Assembly: GCA_949298535.1 (NCBI GenBank)
Contig: CASFXA010000049.1
Location: 1 to 33,528 of the forward strand
Direction: 5' to 3'
DNA from: an uncultured Oscillospiraceae bacterium
Lineage (GTDB): Bacteria; Bacillota; Clostridia; Oscillospirales; Ruminococcaceae
Length of the DNA stretch: 33,528 bases
This document shows, piece by piece, positions 8,010 to 16,870 of this stretch. The notes below the pieces were generated by a model. That model did not search any database. It was not told the origin of the DNA and worked only from the letters and a program-made list of their open reading frames with translations. The position numbers and the translations under genes were made by a program. Positions within the stretch are counted from its first letter, which is position 1. Each line of letters begins with the position of its first letter.

Positions 8010-9323
8010 ATGAAAAAAGCGATGAAAAAATTTCTTGCACTGACCCTGTCCGTTATGCTGCTGGCTCTTTCCGCTTCCTGCGGCGCTTCTGAAACGCCCA
8101 GCGACCAGGGAGGGGACACAGCGTCGGAGCCGTCGGCGGCCAAGGATGTTTCCATTTCCATCATGATTAACCAGACCTGGAACAAACCCTCCATGGAAGC
8201 GCTGGCGGAGGAATACGAAGCGCTTAATCCTGGTGTGACCATTGACTATCAGGTGATTCCGGACAATGAATTCAGCCAGCTGCTGAAATCCAAGATCGCC
8301 TCCAAGGAGGTGCCGGAGATTGTGATGGACAACTATCAGTCTCTGGCCAAGGCGGTCAGCATGGCGGACACCTTTGTCAATATGCAGGACAGAGAGTGGT
8401 ATTCCAAGCTGATTAATAAGGATCAGATTGTCCTGGATGGCGGCGCGTATCTGCTGCCCATCAACGGCTCCGGAGATCCCTTTGGCATGATTTACAACAC
8501 CGAAGTTTATGAAAAATACAATATCGAAATCCCCACCACCTATGACGAATTCCTCCAGGTCTGCGAGACCCTGAAGGCAAACGGCGTGGCGCCTGTTGTG
8601 CTCACCGGCAAGGAGGACTGGACCATCGGTATGTGGACTGTTACCATGTTCCCCAACGTGATGTACGGTGTGGAAAACGGATGGGACGATCTGAACACCG
8701 GTAAGGTCAAGTTCTCTGAGGTGCAGGGCTTTAAGGACGCGCTGGATGTTCTCAATGAACTGGTGGAGAAAGGCTATGTCAACGATGATTTTCTGGCCTG
8801 CACCTATGATATGGGTCAGCAAATGATCTCCGAAGGACAGGCCGCCATGACCCTCCAGGGATCCTGGTTTATCAATGAGTGTACCACCAAGTATCCTGAC
8901 GCGAAGTTCAGTATGTATCCCTTCCCCTTCAAGGAGGATCCCAAATTCGCTTCCGGTCAGTATTCCGGTTTCCATGTGTTCAAGGATTCCGAGAATGTGG
9001 AAGAAGCACTGAAATTTATCGATTTTGTGGCTCAGCCGGAAAATATGACCAAGATCTGCGCAGACTGGAATTATATTCCTCCCTTTACGGAATGCACCAA
9101 TGAGCTGCCCTACTGGATTGAGGAATATATGACCAACTACATGGAAAAAGGCGAGATGCCTATTGAAGAGATGGCGATTACCAGCGCTGTGGAATGTGGT
9201 TATCTGACCACTCTGACCATCGATATGCTGGCCGGCGGACAAACATCGGAAGATGTGCTGAAAAACTGGGATGCAAAATTTGCAGAACTGGCTACCTCCC
9301 GCAAGCTCCCTGGTTGGGAATAA
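8010..9323 (+). CDS. Sugar ABC transporter substrate-binding lipoprotein
   Basis: This 437-residue extracellular solute-binding protein belongs to a CUT1-type importer. The signal peptide (residues 1-23) ends in LSASC, so C24 is the probable lipid-modified residue; the lipobox is slightly unusual, with serine at -3. A low-complexity linker (ETPSDQGGDTASEP) follows. The mature part has family features such as EYEALNPGVTIDYQVIPDNEF and an aromatic-rich binding region with many Trp and Tyr. It is divergent from the sensor-kinase operon and separated by a terminator from the two permease genes, which would make binding protein more abundant than permease. The ligand is probably an oligosaccharide. 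Confidence 0.93.
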   Translation: MKKAMKKFLALTLSVMLLALSASCGASETPSDQGGDTASEPSAAKDVSISIMINQTWNKPSMEALAEEYEALNPGVTIDYQVIPDNEFSQLLKSKIASKEVPEIVMDNYQSLAKAVSMADTFVNMQDREWYSKLINKDQIVLDGGAYLLPINGSGDPFGMIYNTEVYEKYNIEIPTTYDEFLQVCETLKANGVAPVVLTGKEDWTIGMWTVTMFPNVMYGVENGWDDLNTGKVKFSEVQGFKDALDVLNELVEKGYVNDDFLACTYDMGQQMISEGQAAMTLQGSWFINECTTKYPDAKFSMYPFPFKEDPKFASGQYSGFHVFKDSENVEEALKFIDFVAQPENMTKICADWNYIPPFTECTNELPYWIEEYMTNYMEKGEMPIEEMAITSAVECGYLTTLTIDMLAGGQTSEDVLKNWDAKFAELATSRKLPGWE

Positions 9324-9347
9324 ACAGCGATTGGCGATGGGACTTTC

Positions 9348-9385
9348 GGGACGCCCGGCACCGTTGTCGGGCGTCCCTGTTTTTA
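9348..9385 (+). terminator. Intrinsic terminator between binding-protein and permease genes
   Basis: A 10-bp stem (9348-9357 with 9368-9377) is followed by TGTTTTTA. It probably acts as a partial terminator that keeps permease expression below that of the binding protein. Confidence 0.8.
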
Positions 9386-9439
9386 TGCCAGGGGTGAAAA
9401 GAGAGCAGAAGGGCAGCAAGAAAGGGGCGGATCCATTCA

Positions 9440-10330
9440 ATGAAGCAGAATCTCAAGAAAGGATATATGGACCGGTTTTATCATCCGCTATTTATAGCGC
9501 CGGCGTTCATAATCTTTTTTGTTTTTTTCATTTTGCCGGTGGTGTTCGGTTTTGGTTTTTCTTTTACGGACTGGAATCAGTATCTGACAGAGATCAACTT
9601 TATTGGGCTCAAAAACTTTCAGGAAATTTTTGAGGATCGGGTTTCGATGCTGGCGCTGAAAAACACCCTGATCTTCGCCTCGGTGACTACTGTGGGCAAA
9701 AATGTGCTGGGCCTCGGCCTGGCGCTGATTCTCAATACCAAGCTGCGGGGGCGCACGGTTTGGCGGGCCATTTATTTCTGTCCGGCCATCCTCAGCACCA
9801 TTGTGGTGGGCCTGGTGTTTTCGGCGGTGCTGCATCCCACCGGGCTGCTCAATGACGCGCTGACCTTTGTGGGTCTGGAATCGATCACCCGCAGCTGGCT
9901 GACAGATAAGGACATTGTGATGTTCACCATCAGCGCCGTGGAAATCTGGATGTATGCAGGCTTCCATATGGCCATCTACCTGGCCGGTCTTCAAAGTATT
10001 CCCTACGATCTGCTGGAAGCGGCCCGCATCGATGGCGCCTCTCCCTGGCAGCAGTTCCGGTACATCATCTTCCCGCTGATTATCCCTTCCTTCAATATCA
10101 ACCTGATTATGTCTCTCATTGGCGGGTTCAAGGTGTTCGATATGGTGTATGTCCTGACCAATGGCGGTCCGGGCTTTGCCAGCCAGGTGGTCAGCACTAT
10201 GGTATATGAGGCCTTCGGAGAAGGCAGATGGGGCTATGGTACGGCGCTGAATCTGATTTTGTTTGTCATTATTTCCTTTATTTCTTTGGTGGTGCTGAAT
10301 TTCTTCCGCAAGCGGGAGGTGGAATATTGA
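9440..10330 (+). CDS. Sugar ABC transporter permease (MalF/UgpA type)
   Basis: This 296-residue inner-membrane permease has about six membrane segments. The first is PLFIAPAFIIFFVFFILPVVFGF. The cytoplasmic EAA loop reads EAARIDGASPWQQFRYIIFP near residue 195 and contacts the ATPase subunit. Its stop shares one base with the start of the next permease (TGATG), so the two subunits are coupled and should form a heterodimer. A GGGGCGG ribosome site lies about ten bases before the ATG. No ATPase gene accompanies it. Confidence 0.93.
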   Translation: MKQNLKKGYMDRFYHPLFIAPAFIIFFVFFILPVVFGFGFSFTDWNQYLTEINFIGLKNFQEIFEDRVSMLALKNTLIFASVTTVGKNVLGLGLALILNTKLRGRTVWRAIYFCPAILSTIVVGLVFSAVLHPTGLLNDALTFVGLESITRSWLTDKDIVMFTISAVEIWMYAGFHMAIYLAGLQSIPYDLLEAARIDGASPWQQFRYIIFPLIIPSFNINLIMSLIGGFKVFDMVYVLTNGGPGFASQVVSTMVYEAFGEGRWGYGTALNLILFVIISFISLVVLNFFRKREVEY

Positions 10331-11169
10331 TGAAGTACATGAATTATACCCTCAAAAAGCGCGTCACACAGATCTGTTTTCAGCTGCTGCTGCTTTTTGG
10401 CAGTCTGTTTATTTTGGCTCCCCTGGCCATCATGGTGCTGGGCTCCTTCAAGGATGTGAAGGAGGCGGCAGAACTGAGCCTGAGCCTGCCCAGTGTCTGG
10501 CACTTTGAAAACTATCAGGTGGTGTTTGAAAAAGGGGAGATTGGTCAGGCGATGGTGAACAGCACCATCATTACAGTTTCCTCGGTGGTGGTGACTCTGA
10601 TTTCCTCCTCGCTGGCGTCCTTCTATCTGGCCCGGTGCAACAGCGCCCTTTCCAGACGTGCGATGTCGGTGTTTATGATGGGGCTCATTGCGCCGCTGTC
10701 CTTGATTCCCACCATCACGCTGCTGCAAAAACTTCATGTCAACAACACCTATTTCGGTGTGATCATGGTGTTTTGCTCTTTGAATATGGCTTTTTCGGTT
10801 CTGCTGTTCACCGGCTTTATCAAAACCATTCCCAGACAGCTGGATGAAGCCGCTGTGATGGACGGCTGCGGACCATTGAGAACGTTTTTCCTGGTGGTGT
10901 TCCCCTTGCTGATGCCGGTGATTGTAACAGGCATCATTGTGGTGTTTATGAATGTTTGGAACAACTTCATGATTCCGCTGTATTTCCTTTCCGACAGCTC
11001 CAAATGGCCCATGCCGCTGACGGTATATAACTTTTTTGGGAAGTACCAAAGCAGCTGGAACCTGGTATTTGCGGATCTGGTAATGACGGCGCTGCCCATC
11101 TTGCTGGTTTACCTGCTGGGACAAAAATATATTATTGACGGCATGACCACAGGAGCGGTGAAAGGTTGA
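10330..11169 (+). CDS. Sugar ABC transporter permease (MalG/UgpE type)
   Basis: This 279-residue second permease subunit has an N-terminal membrane segment FQLLLLFGSLFILAPLAIMVLGSFK and further segments to a C-terminal TTGAVKG tail typical of MalG-like proteins. The EAA loop reads EAAVMDGCGPLRTFFLVVFP. The ATG at 10330 is chosen because it overlaps the preceding stop by one base and gives the family-typical start; the longer upstream frame is not needed. The -35 box of a new promoter begins inside its last codons. Confidence 0.93.
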   Translation: MKYMNYTLKKRVTQICFQLLLLFGSLFILAPLAIMVLGSFKDVKEAAELSLSLPSVWHFENYQVVFEKGEIGQAMVNSTIITVSSVVVTLISSSLASFYLARCNSALSRRAMSVFMMGLIAPLSLIPTITLLQKLHVNNTYFGVIMVFCSLNMAFSVLLFTGFIKTIPRQLDEAAVMDGCGPLRTFFLVVFPLLMPVIVTGIIVVFMNVWNNFMIPLYFLSDSSKWPMPLTVYNFFGKYQSSWNLVFADLVMTALPILLVYLLGQKYIIDGMTTGAVKG

Positions 11170-11208
11170 CGCTCCCGTTGAAATATGATATACTTAACAT
11201 AATGTTAT
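11166..11208 (+). promoter_or_regulatory. Internal promoter and candidate operator before the GH172 operon
   Basis: TTGACG (11166-11171) and TATACT (11189-11194) are 17 bases apart. Immediately downstream is ATAATGTTAT (11199-11208), the same core seen twice at 21722-21754. It overlaps a short inverted repeat AACAT-A-ATGTT. A repressor bound here would cover the transcription start, so this operon can be controlled separately from the importer genes upstream. Confidence 0.65.
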
Positions 11209-11245
11209 AACAATATATGATTATTATAAAATGGGGGTTGCTTTT

Positions 11246-12283
11246 ATGATTCCACTGGATCAGTTTCGCCCTGTCACCCGCCTGGAGGTGCCCCAGCGGC
11301 AGCGTCTGCGCCCTAAATTTCCCGTTATAGACGCCCACAGCCACCTCACCAGAACCAAAGATGTGGCCAAGGTGCTGGAGGATATGGATCGGTATGGTAT
11401 CCGCATGATCGTGGATATGGACGGCTTCTGGGATGAGCGGATGGACTACCAGCTGAAACATTATGTGGAGCCTCATCCGGACCGGTTTACCATTTTTGGC
11501 CGGGTGAATTTGTCCAACATTGACGAGCCGGATTTTGAGAAAAAAGCCCGCCGGCGGGTGTTGGAATGTGTGGAGCGGGGAGCCACGGGGCTAAAGTTTT
11601 CCAAATCCCTGGGCGTGAAGCTGACGGACAAAAATGGCGTCTATCTGACGCCTGATGATCCCCGTCTTCAGGTGATCTGGGCTACCGCTGCCGAATGTGA
11701 TCTGCCGGTTACAATTCACATTGCGGATCCGCCGTCTTTTTTTGACAAGGTTATTGACGGAACCCATGAGCGGTATGAGGAACTGGCGGGGCACCCCCAC
11801 TGGTCCTATGGCAATCGGCCTTGTCCCCGTTTTCCCCAGCTGATGGAGGCGCAGGAACGGCTGCTGGAGGCCAATCCAGACACCCGGTTCATCGTTGCCC
11901 ATGTGGGTTCTCATGCGGAAAATCTGGCGGAAGTGTCCCGGATGCTGGACCGTTATCCCAATATGTTTGTGGATACGGCGGAGCGGATTTCCGAGCTGGG
12001 CCGGCAGCCTTACACTGCCAGGGACTTTTTATTGAAATATCAGGACCGTGTGGTTTACGGCACGGATCTGCTGCCCACCCCCTCCAACATCAGCGGTAAT
12101 TACCGTTTTTTTGAGACAAAGGATGAATACTTCCCGTACAATTCTCTGGACGAACACAACCAGGGCCGCTGGAACATCTACGGGGTTTATCTCCCGGATG
12201 ATGTATTGGAGAAAATTTATTATAAAAACGCGCTGCGGCTGATTCCGCGGCTTGCCAAACTGCTTCCGGACCTTGCGCCGTAA
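11246..12283 (+). CDS. Amidohydrolase-family metal-dependent hydrolase (Amidohydro_2 type)
   Basis: This 345-residue TIM-barrel protein belongs to the amidohydrolase superfamily, the group that includes decarboxylases, lactonases and 2-pyrone-4,6-dicarboxylate lactonase. An N-terminal metal motif IDAHSHL, a mid-chain VTIHIAD, a HVGSHAENL segment and a C-terminal VVYGTDLLP with the catalytic-type Asp match the expected series of metal-ligand strands. The ATG at 11246 is preferred over the one at 11231 because the GGGGG run then sits at ribosome-site distance. It is the first gene of the GH172 operon. Lactone opening or deacylation of a released sugar is possible, but the actual substrate is not known. 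Confidence 0.82.
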   Translation: MIPLDQFRPVTRLEVPQRQRLRPKFPVIDAHSHLTRTKDVAKVLEDMDRYGIRMIVDMDGFWDERMDYQLKHYVEPHPDRFTIFGRVNLSNIDEPDFEKKARRRVLECVERGATGLKFSKSLGVKLTDKNGVYLTPDDPRLQVIWATAAECDLPVTIHIADPPSFFDKVIDGTHERYEELAGHPHWSYGNRPCPRFPQLMEAQERLLEANPDTRFIVAHVGSHAENLAEVSRMLDRYPNMFVDTAERISELGRQPYTARDFLLKYQDRVVYGTDLLPTPSNISGNYRFFETKDEYFPYNSLDEHNQGRWNIYGVYLPDDVLEKIYYKNALRLIPRLAKLLPDLAP

Positions 12284-12296
12284 AGGAGGAAGGAAA

Positions 12297-13466
12297 ATGA
12301 GCTCTTTGCTGCAAAATCTGATTTATCCCCGGAAGGGGCAGACCCGGCGGGAATCCAGCTGGGACCGTACAGGAGGAAATCAGGATTACGTCCCCATCGC
12401 CCAGGGGGAGGAACGAACCATTTTTGATGTGGAAGGGCCGGCGAAGATCACCCATATTTGGTGTACTGTCAGCAGCCCCCAACCCTATTATTATCGCAGC
12501 ATCCTGTTGCGGATGTATTGGGATGAAGAGGAAACCCCTTCTGTGGAGGTCCCTCTGGGAGATTTCTTTGGAGTGGGCCACGGCGTTGCCAGCCACTATA
12601 TGTCGCTGCCGCTCAATATGGTGACCAGGCAGAATGGTCCGCAGCCTTACGGCGCCATGAACTGTTATTTTCCCATGCCTTTTTTCAGAAGAGGGAAAAT
12701 TGTGGTGGTCAACCAGACGGGAGCGGATATTCCCAATTTCTATTATGCCGTGGATTACGAAACCCTGGAGGAGCTGCCGGAAAACGCCCTTCGCTTCCAT
12801 GCCCAGTGGCGGCGGCAGAATCCCACAGATGGCGTTCTGGATATGGAGGAACTCAAGCGGAAGCACACCCGCTTTACAGGACCGCTGGAGGAGATTTCAG
12901 GGATCAAGAATCTGGATGGCGCCGGCAATTATGTGATCCTGGAGGCCAAGGGAGAAGGCCATTATGTCGGCTGCAATCTCAGTATTGACCACATCAATCC
13001 CGTCCCGAACGTCACCTGGTTTGGAGAAGGGGACGACATGATCTTTATTGACGGGCAAACCTGGCCCCCCAGTCTCCACGGCACCGGAACCGAGGATTAT
13101 TTCTGTGCCGCCTGGGACTATCCCTCCTTCAAGTACGACGGTCTTTACCACGGCATTTCCCTGGCGGAAACCTGCAAGGTCAACGGCGCCTGGGAGACTC
13201 CGGGCGCTTGGGGAGGAGGCTCCTTTGGCTATACCGGCAAGTGGACCAGCTACCGTTTCCATCTGGAGGACCCGGTGATTTTTCATCAGTCCATCAAGGT
13301 AACGATTGAGCATGGCCATGGCAACAGCTTGTCCGATGATTATTCTTCCACCGCTTATTGGTACCAATCCGAACCTCATGAGGTATTTCCGGAGATGCCG
13401 CCTGCGGAGCTGAGGATGCCGCTGACCACCAAAGAAAGTCTCGCCGCCTATTGTAAATCCATTTAA
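12297..13466 (+). CDS. DUF2961 / GH172-family glycoside hydrolase (first copy)
   Basis: This 389-residue protein belongs to the DUF2961 family, now glycoside hydrolase family 172. Characterised members act on alpha-D-fructofuranosides (difructose anhydride I) or on D-arabinofuranosides. Family landmarks are VEVPLGDFFGVGHG near residue 85, YFPMPFFRRGKI, and HGTGTEDYF with E266, followed by E291 in HGISLAET. These two glutamates are candidate catalytic residues, named from position only. It has no signal peptide, so it would act in the cytoplasm on imported oligosaccharides. AAGGAGG precedes the ATG at 12297. The next gene is a shorter paralogue 13 bases downstream. Confidence 0.87.
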   Translation: MSSLLQNLIYPRKGQTRRESSWDRTGGNQDYVPIAQGEERTIFDVEGPAKITHIWCTVSSPQPYYYRSILLRMYWDEEETPSVEVPLGDFFGVGHGVASHYMSLPLNMVTRQNGPQPYGAMNCYFPMPFFRRGKIVVVNQTGADIPNFYYAVDYETLEELPENALRFHAQWRRQNPTDGVLDMEELKRKHTRFTGPLEEISGIKNLDGAGNYVILEAKGEGHYVGCNLSIDHINPVPNVTWFGEGDDMIFIDGQTWPPSLHGTGTEDYFCAAWDYPSFKYDGLYHGISLAETCKVNGAWETPGAWGGGSFGYTGKWTSYRFHLEDPVIFHQSIKVTIEHGHGNSLSDDYSSTAYWYQSEPHEVFPEMPPAELRMPLTTKESLAAYCKSI

Positions 13467-13479
13467 GGAGGAATCGCTT

Positions 13480-14496
13480 ATGGCCAGCCAGCCAATTTAT
13501 CAGCTGTCCCCGGGGCAGACCAGGCAGCTGACCACTTTTGATCCAGCCACAGGAAACAAAACGATATTTGTGGCGCCAGGGGAGAGGAAGACGGTTTTTG
13601 CCCTGGAGGACAGAGGCATGATTGCCCGTTTCTGGATGACCATGCCAGGGTGGTTTTGGCGGTATTGGGATCCTGATGCGGTGGTGGATCCCACCGTGCT
13701 GCGGCTGACAATTCTGCGGTTGTATTTCGACGGCTGTTCAGAGGCCTCGGTGGAAGCGCCTGTGGGGGATTTCTTCGGGGTGGGACACTGTGAATTTCAG
13801 CATTATACCTCCCGGTATCTGGGAATGAGCAGCGGCGGATTTTATTGCTATTTCCCCATGCCCTTTGAAAAAGGCTTCCGCCTGGAGATTGAAAATCTTC
13901 ATCCCCAAGAGGAGGTGGAACTGTTTTTCAATCTTACCTGGCAGCGGCTGGAACAGCTTCCGCAGCAGTCGGGACGGTTTCACTGCGCCTTCTGTACCGG
14001 AGAAAATTCCGGCGGGGATCCGTTGGAAATAGCGGATCTTCAGGGACAGGGACAGTTTGTGGGGTGTGCTTTGTCCATCCAGGGGAGCGCTCCCAACAAC
14101 CTGGCTTTTCTGGAGGCGCCGGAATATGTTTGGGTGGATGGGGAACCCCTCCCCGCATTGATGGGCACCGGGCTGGAGGATTATTTCAATGGAGGATGGT
14201 ATTTCCGGGACGGCGCTTTTTGCAGCGAGACCCACGGAGTGCCGCTGAAGGATGCTTTGCGCTCCATGATTAGTATGTACCGCTTCCATGAGGAGGATCG
14301 AATCCATTTTCAGCGACAGCTGCGCATGGCTTTCATCAATCCCTGGAAGAAGGAACGGCTGAAACCATTCCGCTATTCTGCAACAGTTTATTACTACCTG
14401 TCCCAGGCATCTGCCGCCTGCTGTCAGATCCCCGGAAGGGAGAAGCTGCTGTGCTTTTACCGCCTCAGGGACAGGGATTTTCAGGCGATTCCCTGA
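13480..14496 (+). CDS. DUF2961 / GH172-family glycoside hydrolase (second, shorter copy)
   Basis: This 338-residue paralogue has the same landmarks: VEAPVGDFFGVGHCEFQHYTS, YFPMPFEKGFRLEIEN and MGTGLEDYF with E233. The segment after the motif is shorter (E250 in CSETHGV), and about 50 residues are missing compared with the first copy. GH172 proteins form oligomers, so the two may be separate enzymes with different linkage preference or subunits of one assembly. It is cytoplasmic, with no signal peptide. AAGGAGGAATCGCTT before the ATG is a strong ribosome site. The family assignment is firm; the substrate (fructofuranose or D-arabinofuranose linkages) is inferred. Confidence 0.85.
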   Translation: MASQPIYQLSPGQTRQLTTFDPATGNKTIFVAPGERKTVFALEDRGMIARFWMTMPGWFWRYWDPDAVVDPTVLRLTILRLYFDGCSEASVEAPVGDFFGVGHCEFQHYTSRYLGMSSGGFYCYFPMPFEKGFRLEIENLHPQEEVELFFNLTWQRLEQLPQQSGRFHCAFCTGENSGGDPLEIADLQGQGQFVGCALSIQGSAPNNLAFLEAPEYVWVDGEPLPALMGTGLEDYFNGGWYFRDGAFCSETHGVPLKDALRSMISMYRFHEEDRIHFQRQLRMAFINPWKKERLKPFRYSATVYYYLSQASAACCQIPGREKLLCFYRLRDRDFQAIP

Positions 14497-14531
14497 CCTG
14501 AAGAGAGAAAGGGTTCCGGGAGGGATCAAAA

Positions 14532-15899
14532 ATGTTCGTTACGGTTCAGTATCTGCGTAAAACTTTAGCGGCATCCCTGAAAACCCTGGAAACCCAGGGG
14601 TTCGATATAACCGGCATGGAAGAAAAATTAGCGGCTTTGCCGGACAGCTATGACGCTTTCATCAGCTTTGCCCGGGAGTTGTGCCGCCTCCCCTTCCGGC
14701 GGGACTGGCCCTATGTGGAGCCAGTCTCCTGGGAGGAAATCCAGCGAGAAATGGCGCCGGGCAGGGAGCGCTTTTGCCGCCCAGCAGACGTTGGCTTGTG
14801 CGTCAAAAAGGCGGAGACCGCTTTCCTCGCCTCCGTACTGGGATGTATTCTGGGTAAACCCCTGGAAGTGAACCCGGATCTGGAAAGCCTGCGCCGGGCA
14901 GGGGAGGCGGCGGGGCAATGGCCGGTGAAAGATTTTATTACACCGGAATTTTTGGATGCGTTGGGCCGCAGGCATTTTTCATGGACCGAAACCACCAAGG
15001 GCAGAATCCATTATGCCGCGGCGGACGACGATCTCAATTACAGCGTCCTTGGAATGTTGGCTCTGGAGGAGCATGGCTTGCAGCTGGATCTGGATGGAAT
15101 GAAGCGGACCTGGCTGCGGCATCAGGCGATGGGGTTCGCCTTTGGGCCGGAGCAGCACATCACCGCCTGTATAGCGGCCAACCGTTTGATGGAGGAGGAG
15201 ATGGAGCCTCACCATCCTGACCGGGATTACAGCTGGTGGGCAGATCTGTTCAATCCCATGAATGAGGAATGTGGAGCGATCATCCGGATGGATGCCTATG
15301 GTTACGCCTTTGCCGGAAGGCCGGACATGGCGGCCAGATATGCTTGCATTGACGCTTCCTTTACCCATCGCAGAACAGGGGTTTACAGCGCAATGTATGT
15401 AGCGGCGGTATTGGCGGGGATGTTTACCGCCTGCGATCCGGTGGAGCCTTTTGTGGAGGCGCTGAACTTCATCCCCTGCCGCAGCCGGTTTTACCGCGCC
15501 TGTCAGGTGGCGCTGCAATGTGTTCTTTCCTCCCATAGCTTTGAGGAGGGATATGAAAAGATTCACCATCGTTTTGAACCCTATGGTCATTGCATGGTGT
15601 ACCAGGAAATCGGAACGCTGATGAACACCATGCGCTGGGCGAAGGATGTTTGGCACGGCGTTTGTCTCCAGGTGATGCAGGGAAACGATACCGACAGCTT
15701 TGGCTGCACAGCGGGATCCATGCTGGGAGCTTATTTCGGTCCGAAGGGCCTGGATCCTCGGCGCCTGGAGCCTTTTGAGAACACCATACATATTTCATTG
15801 GCGGATTTTTATGAAAATTCCCTCACCAGATTGGCCAGAAGAATGAGCCTGCTGCCGGGACGCTTCCTGCCCCTTCTGGAAAAGGAGGGAGAGCCATGA
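14532..15899 (+). CDS. ADP-ribosylglycohydrolase-fold protein
   Basis: This 455-residue protein of the ADP-ribosylglycohydrolase (DraG/ARH) family has an all-helical fold with two divalent metals. Metal-binding motifs are present in modified form: D165-D166-D167 in ADDDLNYSVLGMLALEEHG, and D386/D388 in GNDTDSFGCTAGSMLGA. The family start LASVLGCILGKPLE appears after an extra N-terminal region of about 95 residues that I do not recognise. Known members cleave ADP-ribose from proteins. In a sugar operon next to furanosidases, a ribosyl- or arabinosyl-glycoside substrate seems more likely. Its stop overlaps the start of the kinase gene by four bases, so they are coupled. Confidence 0.82.
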   Translation: MFVTVQYLRKTLAASLKTLETQGFDITGMEEKLAALPDSYDAFISFARELCRLPFRRDWPYVEPVSWEEIQREMAPGRERFCRPADVGLCVKKAETAFLASVLGCILGKPLEVNPDLESLRRAGEAAGQWPVKDFITPEFLDALGRRHFSWTETTKGRIHYAAADDDLNYSVLGMLALEEHGLQLDLDGMKRTWLRHQAMGFAFGPEQHITACIAANRLMEEEMEPHHPDRDYSWWADLFNPMNEECGAIIRMDAYGYAFAGRPDMAARYACIDASFTHRRTGVYSAMYVAAVLAGMFTACDPVEPFVEALNFIPCRSRFYRACQVALQCVLSSHSFEEGYEKIHHRFEPYGHCMVYQEIGTLMNTMRWAKDVWHGVCLQVMQGNDTDSFGCTAGSMLGAYFGPKGLDPRRLEPFENTIHISLADFYENSLTRLARRMSLLPGRFLPLLEKEGEP

Positions 15900-16870
15900 A
15901 CTATTATATGGGCGTAGATGGTGGAGGCACCAAGACTGCTTTCGGCCTTTGGGATGAAACGGGACGTCTGCGGGCCAGCATCACCGCAGCAGGCAGCTCC
16001 TACCGGGAAAACGGTGTGGAAGCAGTGGCAGAGCTGATGAGAAATGCCTTTATCGCCATGGTGGAGGAATGTTCCCTCACCTTCGCGGAGGTGAAGGGGG
16101 CGGTGCTGGCGCTTCCCTGTGTGGGGGAAAGCAGAACAGGAGACCGCCTGCTGAAGGAATCTCTGCAAACAACGCTTGCGCCGATTCCAGTCCAGGTGGT
16201 CAACGATGTGGTGGCAGGCTGGGCCGGCTCTCTGAATCTGAGGAGTGGAATCAACATTGTAGCGGGAACGGGTTCCATCGCCTATGGAAGAAACCAGCGG
16301 AAGGAATCTGCCCGCTGCGGCGGTTGGGACGAGTTTTTTTCCGATGAAGGCTCCTGTTACTGGCTGGGCCGAAAGACGCTTCAGCTGTTCTCCTGGCAGT
16401 GCGACGGTCGGGCGGAGCCGGGACCATTGAGAGAGATCCTGCGAAGGGAATTTTCTCTGGAGGAAGATTTTCAGATCATCGAGCGGACAGTACCGGAAAT
16501 CACCGGACGCCGGGATACCACGGCGAGTTTGCAGCGGTTATTGCTGCGGGCGGCCAGAGAAGGAGATCTGACTGCAATCAGGGCTTATGAACAAGCTGCC
16601 GGGCAGCTGGCGGCCATGATCCTGGGGGTAAAGAAGCAGCTGGGGCTGGAGACTTGCCCGGTGTCCTACTCAGGGGGGCTTTTCCATGCGGGGGAGCTGG
16701 TGCTGAAACCTTTGGAACGGCTGCTGGAGCGGGAAGGCTGCACACTGGAAGTTCCACGAAGGGAACCATGGCAGGGGGCTGCGCTGCTTTGTTTTGAATC
16801 CTTTGGGCCGAAGTATTTGGCTCAGGTGATGGAACGGATGGAAGAAGATGGGAGGAAAGGGGAATGTTGA
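15896..16870 (+). CDS. BadF/BadG-type sugar kinase (N-acetylglucosamine kinase-like)
   Basis: This 324-residue kinase of the ASKHA fold belongs to the BadF/BadG/BcrA/BcrD ATPase family, which includes N-acetylglucosamine and glucosamine kinases. The phosphate-1 motif is GVDGGGTKT (residues 6-14). The phosphate-2 region is IVAGTGSIAYG, and the sugar-site motif is GGWDEFFSDEGSCYWLG. VSYSGGLFHAGE is an adenosine-motif-like segment. It would phosphorylate a released sugar, plausibly an amino sugar, at O6. It overlaps the upstream gene by four bases and the downstream aldolase gene by seven bases. Confidence 0.87.
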   Translation: MNYYMGVDGGGTKTAFGLWDETGRLRASITAAGSSYRENGVEAVAELMRNAFIAMVEECSLTFAEVKGAVLALPCVGESRTGDRLLKESLQTTLAPIPVQVVNDVVAGWAGSLNLRSGINIVAGTGSIAYGRNQRKESARCGGWDEFFSDEGSCYWLGRKTLQLFSWQCDGRAEPGPLREILRREFSLEEDFQIIERTVPEITGRRDTTASLQRLLLRAAREGDLTAIRAYEQAAGQLAAMILGVKKQLGLETCPVSYSGGLFHAGELVLKPLERLLEREGCTLEVPRREPWQGAALLCFESFGPKYLAQVMERMEEDGRKGEC

